Origin: Marinilactibacillus sp. Marseille-P9653
GTDB lineage: Bacteria > Bacillota > Bacilli > Lactobacillales > Carnobacteriaceae_A
Direction of reading: 5' to 3'
DNA: 64,000 nt
NCBI RefSeq assembly: GCF_916618885.1
Contig: NZ_CAKAKH010000001.1
Coordinates: 1,847,005-1,911,004 of the forward strand
Shown here: positions 52,790 through 61,978 of the stretch, piece after piece
Layout: the number at the start of each line of letters is the position of its first letter
Position numbering within the stretch: position 1 is the stretch's first letter
Notes under the pieces: generated by a model
Seen by the model: the letters and a program-made list of their open reading frames with translations, nothing else
Databases searched by the model: none
Told to the model about the DNA's origin: nothing
Translations under genes and position numbers: made by a program

Positions 52790-55453
52790 TTATTTGGCTT
52801 CGTACCAACTCTTACCCCAGCTACTTTCAACTTTGAGCGGTACAGATAGTTCTACTGCATTTTCCATAACTTCTTTGACTAGTTCTTCTAGAACCGGTAT
52901 CTCTTCTTCAGGTGCTTCGAAGATGACCTCATCGTGAACTTGTAAAAGCAACGTAGCTTCAAGTCCTTTTTCTTTCACTTTTTCCGCCATATTAATCATA
53001 GCTACTTTCAAGATATCTGCAGCACTACCTTGGATTGGCGTATTCATAGCTGTTCTTTCAGCAAATGATCTTAAATTGAAGTTTCGAGAATTGATATCCG
53101 GTAAATATCTTCTTCTATGGAACAAGGTTTCAACGAACCCTTTGTCTTTTGCTTCGCGAATAACATCATCGATAAAGGTTTTAACACCAGGGAATCGACT
53201 AAAGTACGTATCAATGTATTCTTGAGCTTCTTTTCGAGTGATATTCAAACTTTGAGAAAGACCATAATCACTGATTCCGTAGACAATTCCAAAGTTAACG
53301 GCTTTAGCATCCCTTCTCATATTTACAGTTACCTCGCTTGGATCTTTAAGATCAAATACTCGCATCGCTGTACTCGTATGAATATCTTGTTCTTCGATAA
53401 AGGCTTGTTTCAGATGTTCGTCGTCAGAAATATGTGCGAGTACTCTTAATTCGATTTGAGAATAATCGGATGCAAAGATTTTCCAGCCTTCTTTTCTGGG
53501 TATGAAAGCTTGTCTGATTTTTCGCCCTTCTTCTAGTCTAACGGGTATATTCTGAAGGTTAGGATCCACTGAGCTCAAGCGTCCTGTCCTCGCAACTGTC
53601 TGAAGATAACGTGTATGGATTTTCCCTGTTTCTGGTTGAATCACTCTGAGCAAACCTTCAATATAAGTAGACTGAATTTTTGCGATTTGTCTATATTGTA
53701 AAATGAATTCTACAATAGGTGCTTGATCTTGAAGCTTTTCAAGTACATCTTGAGCTGTAGAATAGCCAGTTTTTGTTTTCTTGATAACAGGATAACCCAT
53801 TTTATCGAACAAAATAACACCAAGTTGTTTCGGAGAATTAATATTGAATTCTTCTCCAGCTTCTTTGTAAATTCTTTGTTCAATCGTGTGTAAGGTTTCA
53901 GCGAATTCAGCTTTCATTTTTTCTAGTCTTTGAGCGTCTACGGTAATTCCTCGGATTTCCATTTCAGCTAGCACGATTGCTAGAGGGATTTCCATCTCCT
54001 TGAGTAGATTTTCCTGTTCATTTTTGGCCAGTTCTTCATTCATCTGGTGAGATAATTTGAAGATAGCATTAATTTTATGTGCGATATGGTCTCTCATCAA
54101 TACAAGATTTTCCGGAACTTTCTTTTTCTTTCCTTTTCCATAAACCACTTCGTCTGGAGACAGTCCATTATAATGGTGCTTGCTCGCTACATCCGCTACG
54201 TCCCCACTACTACTGTCTTCCGCTGTCAATAAATAAGAAGCCAGTAAAATATCAAACTCGGTTCCTTTAAGGTTAATGTCTTTTCTATTTAAAGCCACGT
54301 AAGTTCTTTTGGTATCATAAAGCGTTTTAGGAACATCTTCTGATTCAATCCATTTTTTAAATTCTGGAGATTTAAAAGCGACCTCAGGTTCCACAACATA
54401 TATCTTTTGATCATTACCCCAACCTACTGAGACAATTTCCGATTGATGGTAATTATCTTCAAGCATTTCGATATACAATGCCATATCTGGTTTGAACATA
54501 TCTGATGTGATGGATTGGGCGTATTCGTAGTCAATATCTTCTACATCTTCTGCTAATTGTTCCATATACTCAGCGGTATCCAATTTGTTCAAGTGGGATT
54601 GAAAATCCATTTCTTTGTAAAAAGAAATGAGTTTCTCCATGTTCATTCCACTGTACTTTAATTCTTCTACAGAAATTTCAATAGGTGCTTGGATATCAAT
54701 TGTTGCTAACTTTTTACTTAATAGTGCTGTTTCTTTTTCATTGATCAGATTTTCTTTTCGTTTGGACTTCTTCATCTCTTCAATATTTTCATACAAGCCT
54801 TCAACTGTGCTGTATTCTTTTAAGAGTTTTAAAGCTGTCTTTTCTCCAATGTTTGAAACTCCTGGAATATTATCAGATGCATCTCCTGCGAGACCTTTCA
54901 TGTCGATAATCTGATTCGGCGAAATACCCATTTCTTCCATGATCGAATCTGCAGTATATTCTTTAATATCACTAACGCCTTTTTTAGTAATATCGATTCT
55001 AACTTTATCTGAAGCTAGTTGAGTCAAATCTCGGTCCCCAGTTAAAATAACGACTTCAAAACCGTCTGCTTCTGCTTGAGTAGAAAGCGTTCCAATAATA
55101 TCATCGGCTTCGAAATTGACTAGTTGATAAGACTGTAGCCCAAATCCTGATAACAAATCCTGGATAAAGGGAATTTGTTCAGCAAATTCAGCAGGCATTT
55201 TTGAACGTCCGCCTTTATACTCTTCAAAAAATTCATGACGGAAAGTCGTTTTACCTGCATCAAACGCTACAAGAGCGTGTGTAGGTTGTTCTTTATTCAC
55301 AACGACTTCAAGCATATTGTGAATACCGTAAAGGGCATTCGTGTGTAATCCATTTCTATTTTTCATTCGTTCTAATTGACTGTGTAACCCGTAGAACGCA
55401 CGAAAAGCTATACTATATCCATCAATCAAAAGTAATTTTTTCTGTTCAGGCAT
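52790..55453 (-). CDS. polA: DNA polymerase I
   Basis: An 887-residue family A polymerase for Okazaki processing and repair. The 5'-3' exonuclease domain (about 1-290) carries LLIDGYSIAFRAF, ALVAFDAGKTTFRHE, NFEADDIIGTL and GLAGDASDNIPG. The middle 3'-5' exonuclease-like domain (about 310-470) lacks clear DxE catalytic residues (ALYIEMLED), as in other Gram-positive PolI. The polymerase domain has FASDYSQIELRVLAH, RRDAKAVNFGIVYG and LLQVHDEVIFE. AGAGGAG precedes the ATG. Confidence 0.98.
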   Translation of the reverse strand: MPEQKKLLLIDGYSIAFRAFYGLHSQLERMKNRNGLHTNALYGIHNMLEVVVNKEQPTHALVAFDAGKTTFRHEFFEEYKGGRSKMPAEFAEQIPFIQDLLSGFGLQSYQLVNFEADDIIGTLSTQAEADGFEVVILTGDRDLTQLASDKVRIDITKKGVSDIKEYTADSIMEEMGISPNQIIDMKGLAGDASDNIPGVSNIGEKTALKLLKEYSTVEGLYENIEEMKKSKRKENLINEKETALLSKKLATIDIQAPIEISVEELKYSGMNMEKLISFYKEMDFQSHLNKLDTAEYMEQLAEDVEDIDYEYAQSITSDMFKPDMALYIEMLEDNYHQSEIVSVGWGNDQKIYVVEPEVAFKSPEFKKWIESEDVPKTLYDTKRTYVALNRKDINLKGTEFDILLASYLLTAEDSSSGDVADVASKHHYNGLSPDEVVYGKGKKKKVPENLVLMRDHIAHKINAIFKLSHQMNEELAKNEQENLLKEMEIPLAIVLAEMEIRGITVDAQRLEKMKAEFAETLHTIEQRIYKEAGEEFNINSPKQLGVILFDKMGYPVIKKTKTGYSTAQDVLEKLQDQAPIVEFILQYRQIAKIQSTYIEGLLRVIQPETGKIHTRYLQTVARTGRLSSVDPNLQNIPVRLEEGRKIRQAFIPRKEGWKIFASDYSQIELRVLAHISDDEHLKQAFIEEQDIHTSTAMRVFDLKDPSEVTVNMRRDAKAVNFGIVYGISDYGLSQSLNITRKEAQEYIDTYFSRFPGVKTFIDDVIREAKDKGFVETLFHRRRYLPDINSRNFNLRSFAERTAMNTPIQGSAADILKVAMINMAEKVKEKGLEATLLLQVHDEVIFEAPEEEIPVLEELVKEVMENAVELSVPLKVESSWGKSWYEAK

Positions 55454-55592
55454 TCGTCTCGACTCCTCTATTTTCTCAGTTCATTTAAGACTCTTGTTAA
55501 TGTATTTTAACAAAAATGGCGCCTACAAAAAAGAGAACGTACCTAAACTCTTATGTTTCCTATCATGACTCTTTATACGAATGTCTCAAAAC

Positions 55593-55626
55593 AAAAAGAC
55601 TACCTCAAAAGAGATAGCCTTTTTAC
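55593..55626 (-). terminator. Intrinsic terminator of murC
   Basis: RNA stem AAAAAGGCUAUCUC / GAGGUAGUCUUUUU with two G-U pairs around a UUUU loop and a U-rich tail on the minus strand, 25 bases after the murC stop. Confidence 0.82.
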
Positions 55627-55650
55627 TATTAAAATCATTAAGACTTTAAC

Positions 55651-56979
55651 TTAATACTGCGCTTTAGATTGGCTCAGTAAGGTTTCAAAAGCATGTTCAA
55701 ACTTCTCTACATCGCCTGCACCCATGAACACAAATACAGAACCTCTGTGTTTAAGTAGCGGAGACATATCCTCTTCACCAACGACTGCTAAGCCTTTTTC
55801 TGTTTTGTTGAGCAAATCTTGAATAGTAATCTCGCCTGATTGCTCACGAGCAGAAGTGAAAATCTCACATAAATAAACATAATCAGCTAGATCCAGTGAC
55901 TTTCCGAAATCACTTAACAAAGCAACGGTTCTTGTAAATGTATGCGGCTGAAAAACAGCGACAATTTCTTTATCTGGATATTTTTGGCGTGCTGCATCCA
56001 ATGTAGCTTTTATCTCAGCTGGATGATGTGCATAGTCGTCAATAATAATTGTGTCCATTACTTGTTTTTCAGTAAATCTTCTTTTAACACCAGAAAACGT
56101 TTTGAGTCTTTCAGAAACTTTTTCCTGATCGACTCCTTCGTAGTGACAGAAAGCAATAACGCCTAGAGCATTTTGGATATTGTGATTCCCATAAGAAGGA
56201 ATCGAGAATTGACCATAAAAGTCTCCCCTTACATAAACATCAAAAGAAGATCCTTCAGTCGTTCTAACAATATTCTTAGCTTGGAAGTCATTGTGATCCT
56301 GAAATCCGTAAAAGACTACAGGAACAGATGCTTGTAAATTTTGCAGGCGCTCATCATCCCCACAAGCAAAGACAGCTTTTTTAATTTGAGATGCAAAGCT
56401 CGTAAAAGCATTCTCTACATCTTCTACACTCGTATAATAATCTGGATGATCATAATCGATATTTGTAATCAATGCATAGTCTGTCTTGTATGCTAGGAAG
56501 TGTCTACGGTACTCGCATGCTTCGAGAACAAAGTATTCTGCATCTTCTACTCCGCTACCTGTACCATCACCGATAAGATAACTTGTTTTCTCGATACCAC
56601 TTAATACATGTGCCAGAAGTCCTGTTGTACTCGTTTTCCCATGTGAACCTGTTATTGCAACACTCGTGAACTGATTGCTGAACTCACCAAGGAAATCATG
56701 ATATCGTTCCACTTTCAGGCCCATCGCTTTTGCTTTCACAATTTCTTCATGCGTATCAGGGAAAGCATTCCCTGCAATTACAACCATATTTTCTTTTATA
56801 TTATTCTCATCAAAAACATAAATAGGAATTTGCGCGATTTCTAAATTTTCTTGTGTAAAAAAGTATTTATTCACATCTGATCCTTGAACTGTGTATCCTT
56901 TGTCATGAAGAATCAACGCTAATGCACTCATACCTGATCCTTTTATTCCGACAAAATGATAAATCATCGTTTGATCCAT
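55651..56979 (-). CDS. murC: UDP-N-acetylmuramate-L-alanine ligase MurC
   Basis: A Mur ligase (442 residues) adding L-Ala to UDP-MurNAc. It begins [31 protein letters not shown] is the UDP part, [10 protein letters not shown] near residue 110 the ATP loop, and [14 protein letters not shown] and FQPHTFTRT the later blocks. The start is at 56979, where GGAGG lies 8 bases upstream; the frame could extend to a TTG that includes this site. As in Bacillus, murC lies outside the dcw cluster beside the ytpR/sftA region. Confidence 0.97.
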   Translation of the reverse strand: MDQTMIYHFVGIKGSGMSALALILHDKGYTVQGSDVNKYFFTQENLEIAQIPIYVFDENNIKENMVVIAGNAFPDTHEEIVKAKAMGLKVERYHDFLGEFSNQFTSVAITGSHGKTSTTGLLAHVLSGIEKTSYLIGDGTGSGVEDAEYFVLEACEYRRHFLAYKTDYALITNIDYDHPDYYTSVEDVENAFTSFASQIKKAVFACGDDERLQNLQASVPVVFYGFQDHNDFQAKNIVRTTEGSSFDVYVRGDFYGQFSIPSYGNHNIQNALGVIAFCHYEGVDQEKVSERLKTFSGVKRRFTEKQVMDTIIIDDYAHHPAEIKATLDAARQKYPDKEIVAVFQPHTFTRTVALLSDFGKSLDLADYVYLCEIFTSAREQSGEITIQDLLNKTEKGLAVVGEEDMSPLLKHRGSVFVFMGAGDVEKFEHAFETLLSQSKAQY

Positions 56980-57001
56980 TGAAAAGTCCTCCAAATTTCT
57001 G

Positions 57002-57021
57002 CTATATAATTGATTATATAG
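57002..57021. promoter_or_regulatory. 20-base near-palindrome in the murC promoter region
   Basis: CTATATAAT-TG-ATTATATAG is a perfect 9-base inverted repeat with a 2-base centre, about 23 bases before murC. It includes TATAAT on the minus strand, so it may overlap the -10, with a TTGTAT 14 bases ahead (short). It may be a binding site or just the -10 embedded in AT-rich sequence. Confidence 0.4.
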
Positions 57022-57121
57022 TCTTTGCCTTAATACAAATAAAGATAAGACATAACGATTTTATACTATAATGCAAATCGCCGAAAAAATCTAGTATCAA
57101 ATATTTTAATCAAATGAGACT

Positions 57122-57784
57122 TCATTCATTTTTGTCTGAAAAAAATCCTGGTATCTCTCTTTTTGACTTGTTGGCGCCTAACTGTTCTTCTTGAATGATA
57201 TTCATTAAAGACCGGTGTAATCTCATTCTTTTCTTGGCGTCTTGCTTGGTTTCTTTTTTTGACGATTCTATTTGATCTTGATTAACTTTATTAGTCGATT
57301 CCGTTGATTCTTGAATAGTAATCTGAGATTGATGTTGCTTCTCTTTGAAGTTCCAATCAGCAATCGGTGCAGCCGTCTCGAATTCCTCAAAAAGCAAAAA
57401 TTCATTTGAAGCCTTCTTTAAGGTTTCTTTTAATCGCTCATAATTCCAATGGTCCTGTTCTTTTTTGACCGGCTTTTTGAATCCATATATTGGCGAAGGC
57501 ACTTTACTCACTTCAAAAGGCGGTTCGATATAATGCTTTGAACGATTAGGTAAACCAGTTGTTCTCTTTTCTTCAAGATATTGCTGGAATCCCTTTTCAA
57601 CTTCGCCTCTACTTTGAATCTGATTCGGAAGCGAGTGTGTATGTTCTTCACTGAACAGATTTTCTTTTGATTCCAGTTCTCTCGGCTGCTTTTGTTCAAG
57701 GTTTGCTTTTAATCGCTTAGTCGATTTGAGCGTTGATTGATGTTTGACATGTTTGAAGAAACTTGGTCCATCATATTCTACCAC
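57122..57784 (-). CDS. SftA N-terminal-like protein lacking the FtsK translocase domain
   Basis: A 220-residue, hydrophilic, Lys/Glu/Gln-rich protein with no membrane segment and no nucleotide motif. The only recognisable block is PPFEVSKVPSPIYGFKKP near residue 90. It resembles the short conserved VPSPIYGF segment in the N-terminal region of SftA (YtpS), the soluble FtsK/SpoIIIE-type DNA translocase. In Bacillus, sftA lies between ytpR and murC, exactly this slot, but is over 900 residues. Here the frame ends before any motor domain, and the following 140 bases are noncoding. So it is either a truncated remnant or a stand-alone domain. The family link is from memory. Confidence 0.55.
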   Translation of the reverse strand: MVEYDGPSFFKHVKHQSTLKSTKRLKANLEQKQPRELESKENLFSEEHTHSLPNQIQSRGEVEKGFQQYLEEKRTTGLPNRSKHYIEPPFEVSKVPSPIYGFKKPVKKEQDHWNYERLKETLKKASNEFLLFEEFETAAPIADWNFKEKQHQSQITIQESTESTNKVNQDQIESSKKETKQDAKKRMRLHRSLMNIIQEEQLGANKSKREIPGFFSDKNE

Positions 57785-57832
57785 TACACTTCCTCCTCTC
57801 TATTTGGTACTAATTGCCTGAACTAGAATAGA

Positions 57833-58444
57833 CTATTTAGTTAGCTCAAATGTACGTCCTATTTCTTCCGTATCTTCCAGTACTAAAATACCTTTACTTG
57901 TTTGCTCTAAGCCTAATTCTTTTGCTGAACAAATCATACCACTACTTTTAGTTCCTCTTAGTTCACCAGGCCATATCACTAGTCCGTCCGGCATAACAGC
58001 ACCCGGTTTTGCTACGACAACTTTCTGACCTTGTTCGATATTTGATGCTCCACATACGATTTGAACAATTTCTCCATTATCGATTTCAGTTTGTGTGATA
58101 TTTAAGTGATCAGAGTCTTCCATAGGTACACACTCTTTCACATAGCCCACTACAAGTTTTGGTGAAGTATCTGCAACTAGTTCATCTTCCCAACCGTTTT
58201 GTTTGATTTGTTTGTTAAGGACAGATACTTGCTCACTTGATAAGGTTACTGGTCCGTTCGTGTCTATACTAAATAATTCTGATAGTTCAAAGAAATTAAA
58301 TCCAACCGTTTCGCCTTGATCCATCGAGACGATTTTCGTGATATTTCCTTTACGTTCAGCTCTTTGATTATCTATAGTACATTTTGACAATTGAACCATC
58401 AAAATATCATTTAAACCTTTATTATTATAACTCGTAATTAACAT
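57833..58444 (-). CDS. ytpR: YtpR-type tRNA-binding domain protein
   Basis: A 203-residue protein: an N-terminal DUF4479 part (SYNNKGLNDILMVQL, GFNFFELSE) and a C-terminal OB-fold tRNA-binding domain (VGYVKECVPMEDSDHLNITQTEID, IVCGASNIEQGQKVVVAKPGAV, LRGTKSSGMICSAKELGL), like that of the PheRS beta chain. The partner and role are unknown. AGAGGAG precedes the ATG. It lies between pepA and the SftA-like gene. Confidence 0.92.
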   Translation of the reverse strand: MLITSYNNKGLNDILMVQLSKCTIDNQRAERKGNITKIVSMDQGETVGFNFFELSELFSIDTNGPVTLSSEQVSVLNKQIKQNGWEDELVADTSPKLVVGYVKECVPMEDSDHLNITQTEIDNGEIVQIVCGASNIEQGQKVVVAKPGAVMPDGLVIWPGELRGTKSSGMICSAKELGLEQTSKGILVLEDTEEIGRTFELTK

Positions 58445-58486
58445 ATTTTACTCCTCTTTAACTCTCTTTTTATATTACTTTTTATA

Positions 58487-59557
58487 TTAGCGTACTTTTA
58501 ATGTATCTAAAGTTGACTGGTCCAGCGTACGCATAATCTGAATAACCATTTCTTTTGCTGCTTCAAAGTCAGTGATATTGAATAAAGTCTGATGGGTATG
58601 AATATATCTTGCACAAACGCCAATAACCGCACTCGGTATTCCCTGATTCATCTGATGAGCAGCTCCAGCATCAGTACCGCCTTTAGAGATAAAGTACTGA
58701 TATGGAATATTATTCGTTTCAGCTGTGTCGAGTAAGAAATCACGCATCTCCTTCGAAAGAATCATACCAGGATCTTGAATTCTCATCAAAAATCCTTCTC
58801 CTAGTTTTCCAAAAGCATCCGGACCACCAGTAATATCATTTGCAGGAGAACAATCTACTGCAATAAAGACATCTGGATCAAATTTTGTCACAGCACCTTT
58901 TGTCCCTCTTAAACCAACTTCTTCTTGAACATTCGCTCCAGCAATCAGTGTATTTGGTAATGATTCGTTTTCCACTGCTTTTAAAGCGTCTAATACGACT
59001 GCAACGCCGTAACGGTTATCCCATGCTTTTCCGAGAATTGTTTTTCCATTCGCCATTTGGATGGTTTCAACTTGAGGCACCACAGCGTCCCCAGGTCTAA
59101 CACCATAGGCAAGCGCTTCTTCTTTTGAATCAAATCCTGCATCAAAAAGAATATCTTCAACACTAACAGCTCCTGAGCTTTTGCCTTTAAGCAAATGCGG
59201 TGGAACGGAAGAAGATACTACTGGATAGTCTCCTTTACTTGTCTGCAGCGTGAATCTTTGCGCAGAAACCACATAAGGATTCCAGCCTCCTAAAGGAACA
59301 ACTTTAAATAAGCCTTTTTCAGTAATAGAAGCAATCATAAACCCAACTTCATCCATATGAGCAGCTACCATTAATTTTGGAGCCTTTTCCTGAGCAGACT
59401 CTTTGATTCCAAATATGCCTCCAAGACCATCTACTTCTACTTTATCAACTAGTGGGGTCATTTCTTCTCTCATATATTGTCTAACAGAATGTTCAAATCC
59501 ACTTGTTCCTTGTAATTCCGTAACTTTCTTTATCCGTTCAAATGTTTGTTTATCCAT
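58487..59557 (-). CDS. pepA: M42 family glutamyl aminopeptidase PepA
   Basis: A dinuclear-metal aminopeptidase of 356 residues forming large tetrahedral complexes. Metal ligands appear in VAAHMDEVGFM, KAWDNRYG, NVQEEVGLRG, AVDCSPAND and the C-terminal YIHTHQTLF. In lactic bacteria PepA releases N-terminal Glu/Asp residues; Bacillus YtoP is the same family. It is divergent from the PepSY-like gene. Confidence 0.94.
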   Translation of the reverse strand: MDKQTFERIKKVTELQGTSGFEHSVRQYMREEMTPLVDKVEVDGLGGIFGIKESAQEKAPKLMVAAHMDEVGFMIASITEKGLFKVVPLGGWNPYVVSAQRFTLQTSKGDYPVVSSSVPPHLLKGKSSGAVSVEDILFDAGFDSKEEALAYGVRPGDAVVPQVETIQMANGKTILGKAWDNRYGVAVVLDALKAVENESLPNTLIAGANVQEEVGLRGTKGAVTKFDPDVFIAVDCSPANDITGGPDAFGKLGEGFLMRIQDPGMILSKEMRDFLLDTAETNNIPYQYFISKGGTDAGAAHQMNQGIPSAVIGVCARYIHTHQTLFNITDFEAAKEMVIQIMRTLDQSTLDTLKVR

Positions 59558-59831
59558 ATTAATATGTCGGTTCCTTACCCGACGCCTCCTGATCCGTTAA
59601 TTTTTTCCTATATCGAACTTATCATAACTATAATCCTATTAGGTACTGAATATAACTCCAAACTTCTTACTTCAGTAAACTGTCTTTCTGGATGTGCAAT
59701 CTTTTCAATTATACACAAAATCCCTCATCTTTTTAAGTCTCTTTCCTATATATTCTTATTACGCTTATATAATATATATGTTAAAATAACTTAAGACCTT
59801 ATATAAGCAACTATAATCTGGAGGCTAGACA

Positions 59832-60170
59832 ATGGAGAATAAATTAAACCAAAAGCAAGCAACCTACTTATTAGGCGCATTAGGATTTATGGTTACTTTT
59901 TTACTAGGATTTTTCCTTTATCCTAAAGTTTCAAAAAAACAGGCTATCCACGCCGACACGATTCTTGAAGCCATTAAAGATCAGTTTCGTGAAGAAGGTC
60001 CTATTGACGGATCGTGGATTGAACTGACAAAAGTACCTTGGAAAAAATTTGCTTACTCTACTGATGTTTATTATGGTGGAATTTCAAGACTAGAAGAAAG
60101 TATTTTAGTTCAGTACGAATTTATAGCGGACGCTTATACAGGCAGTTTGATTGATTTATATAGAGTTTAA
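59832..60170 (+). CDS. Small membrane-anchored PepSY-like protein
   Basis: A 112-residue protein with one N-terminal membrane segment (about 10-31, LLGALGFMVTFLLGFFLYP) and an extracytoplasmic domain. The end of the domain, VYYGGISRLEES...VQYEFIADAYTGSLIDLYRV, resembles the PepSY fold pattern YEFxxDAxTGxIxD. PepSY proteins are thought to modulate or inhibit peptidases, and pepA and trmB flank it. I do not recognise a named family. GGAGG precedes the ATG. It stands alone between a divergent promoter region and a terminator. Confidence 0.75.
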   Translation: MENKLNQKQATYLLGALGFMVTFLLGFFLYPKVSKKQAIHADTILEAIKDQFREEGPIDGSWIELTKVPWKKFAYSTDVYYGGISRLEESILVQYEFIADAYTGSLIDLYRV

Positions 60171-60174
60171 TTTT

Positions 60175-60219
60175 AAAAAGCGTAACGAATGCGACTGATC
60201 GCAACCGTTACGCTTTTTT
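60175..60219. terminator. Bidirectional terminator between the PepSY-like gene and trmB
   Basis: Arms AAAAAGCGTAACG and complement with an inner TGCGA/TCGCA stem, A-run and T-run at the ends. It lies between the two convergent stops. Confidence 0.92.
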
Positions 60220-60224
60220 CTTGA

Positions 60225-60872
60225 TTAGTCCTGTTCTGGAAAGTAAGCCACCGTCTTATAAATGCGATTGCCTTTTTTCGAAAATTTTTCTTCATATTCT
60301 GTCATAATATTACCTTCGACATCACTATTATGAAGATCCAGATATAACTCTTTTAAAATCATTCCTTTTTCTGAAAAACTAATCAGTGAATACTCAAACA
60401 ATCCTTGATTATCTGTTTTAAAATGTAGTTCTCCCTGGTCATCTAGTACAGTTTCGTAGCTGATCAAAAAGTCTTTGTAAGTTAGACGTCTTTTTTCATG
60501 TCGATTTTTTGGCCATGGATCAGAAAAGGTTAGATAAATTCTTTGAACTTCACCTTTTTCAAAATAAGTTTTAAGGTCTTGTGCATTTACCTGAAGTAAT
60601 TGAACATTTGGCAAGTCTTCTTCTATTTGTTTTTCAAGCGCAGATACGATTACACTGGTCTGCAATTCGATGCCTAAATAGTTGATGTGAGGATTTTGCT
60701 TAGCCATTTCAATTAAAAATCGACCTTTACCCATCCCTATTTCCATGTGAAGTGGCTGTTTCTTTTCAAATCGATCCTGCCACTTCCCTTTCCATTCATC
60801 AGGTTTAGCTACAACATATTGGTCATACTCCAATAATTTTTCTTCAGCTCCTGGTTTGTTTCTTAAACGCAT
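60225..60872 (-). CDS. trmB: tRNA (guanine-N7-)-methyltransferase TrmB
   Basis: A 215-residue SAM-dependent enzyme methylating G46 of tRNA. It starts [13 protein letters not shown]; the SAM loop is [11 protein letters not shown], and the family signature [15 protein letters not shown] is complete, with [13 protein letters not shown] near the end. AAGGAG precedes the ATG. It follows ytmP, the same pair as in Bacillus (ytmP-trmB). Confidence 0.97.
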   Translation of the reverse strand: MRLRNKPGAEEKLLEYDQYVVAKPDEWKGKWQDRFEKKQPLHMEIGMGKGRFLIEMAKQNPHINYLGIELQTSVIVSALEKQIEEDLPNVQLLQVNAQDLKTYFEKGEVQRIYLTFSDPWPKNRHEKRRLTYKDFLISYETVLDDQGELHFKTDNQGLFEYSLISFSEKGMILKELYLDLHNSDVEGNIMTEYEEKFSKKGNRIYKTVAYFPEQD

Positions 60873-60891
60873 AAATTTATTCTCTCCTTAA

Positions 60892-60935
60892 CGTAAAAAT
60901 AGGGACAGATTCAATCAAGATTGTCTGATCCCCAT
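60892..60935 (-). terminator. Weak hairpin with T-run between ytmP and trmB
   Basis: On the minus strand GGG-CAGA-ATC pairs imperfectly with GAT-TCTG-CCC around a short loop, followed by TATTTTT. It may attenuate transcription into trmB. Confidence 0.5.
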
Positions 60936-60990
60936 TCTTCTATAAATTTAATCTCACTAGTTTCGAATAATACCTATATCACTTATTCAA

Positions 60991-61767
60991 TCAAAGTAAT
61001 TGATCAATCTTAATAATAGAATTGTTCATTTTAATAAATTGACCTTTTCGGTGAGCATTCTTGACATCAATCAATAATGTCATGATTACATACCATTGAA
61101 TCCGCATCATAAAAGATTCTGTTAATTCGTGTTCGTATTCAACCAACCAGCTATCCCATTGCTCTTTATCGATGTAACGACTAAACAGCTGTCCTATATC
61201 ATATGCAAGATCCGCTAGTACAGCCGAATCCCAGTCAACGAGATACAATTCATCTTCTTCAGACAGCAACCAGTTTTTTCTGGATACATCTCCATGACAA
61301 ACGGTCACTTCAGAATCTTTGATAATATCTAGTTTAGTATCTTGAACCCATTTCAACGCTTTTTTCAATTGCGGGTGTTCTGCCAGTTCTTCTGGAATGT
61401 TTTGTTGATACTCTGCTAGAAGATCCTGCGGTGTGATGGATTGACCTCCCATACGCTGGAGCATTCTTTTCAAACTCTGAGACCGATGGACTTTCTTAAG
61501 TATTTTGGCAACTCTAGAAGATAACATTTCGTCTTTAAAAAGATTTCGACCGTTGCACCACTCTTGTGCCGTTAAAACGTCTCCGTTTCCAATTCTCTTG
61601 GTCCATATCAATCTAGGAGAAATTCCTTCTAGCGAAAGTGCTGCTAAAAAAGGTGATGAATTTCGCTTTAGAAAAAGCTTCTCTTCATTTTTTGTCCCCA
61701 TATAAGCCTGACCGGTGTCTCCACCTATAGGATGTAATTTCCACCCCGTTTCTCTCTCTAACTCCAT
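60991..61767 (-). CDS. ytmP: YtmP-type aminoglycoside/choline phosphotransferase-fold protein
   Basis: A 258-residue kinase-fold protein. The nucleotide lobe starts WKLHPIGGDTGQAYMG (glycine-rich) with Lys in EKLFLKRN. The catalytic loop is VCHGDVSRKNWLL and the metal motif YLVDWDSAVLADLAYDIGQLF. The substrate is unknown; the position before trmB and after ecsAB/dat is typical of Lactobacillales. The start is given as the ATG at 61767, 10 bases from AAGGA; a GTG 6 bases upstream is possible. Confidence 0.9.
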   Translation of the reverse strand: MELERETGWKLHPIGGDTGQAYMGTKNEEKLFLKRNSSPFLAALSLEGISPRLIWTKRIGNGDVLTAQEWCNGRNLFKDEMLSSRVAKILKKVHRSQSLKRMLQRMGGQSITPQDLLAEYQQNIPEELAEHPQLKKALKWVQDTKLDIIKDSEVTVCHGDVSRKNWLLSEEDELYLVDWDSAVLADLAYDIGQLFSRYIDKEQWDSWLVEYEHELTESFMMRIQWYVIMTLLIDVKNAHRKGQFIKMNNSIIKIDQLL

Positions 61768-61831
61768 ATCCACTCAATCCTTTTATTATCCATATTCGCC
61801 TGTTCACTTTCCTGATAGCATTGTCTATTCT

Positions 61832-61860
61832 ATTGTAGAAAGAAATGACCTACTCGTCAA
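61832..61860 (-). promoter_or_regulatory. Promoter of ytmP-trmB
   Basis: TTGACG at 61855-61860, a 17-base spacer and TACAAT at 61832-61837 on the minus strand, about 65 bases before ytmP. Good consensus match. Confidence 0.7.
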
Positions 61861-61978
61861 GCGGATAGACGTTCTTTTTCTAGATTACTGACTACTTGAG
61901 TCCAAGAACAGTTCTATATGCTGTTTGAGCAGGTTCATTTTTATCATTCATTTCTATCTTCATAATCCACTTTCGATC

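Noticed and set aside
53117-53449. A 110-codon plus-strand frame inside polA
   Set aside because: It sits opposite the polymerase core motifs, which fix the coding strand; there is no start site.
61892-61963. A 23-codon minus-strand frame just after dat (MKIEMNDKNEPAQ...)
   Set aside because: No proper ribosome site and no known family; too short to support without conservation data.
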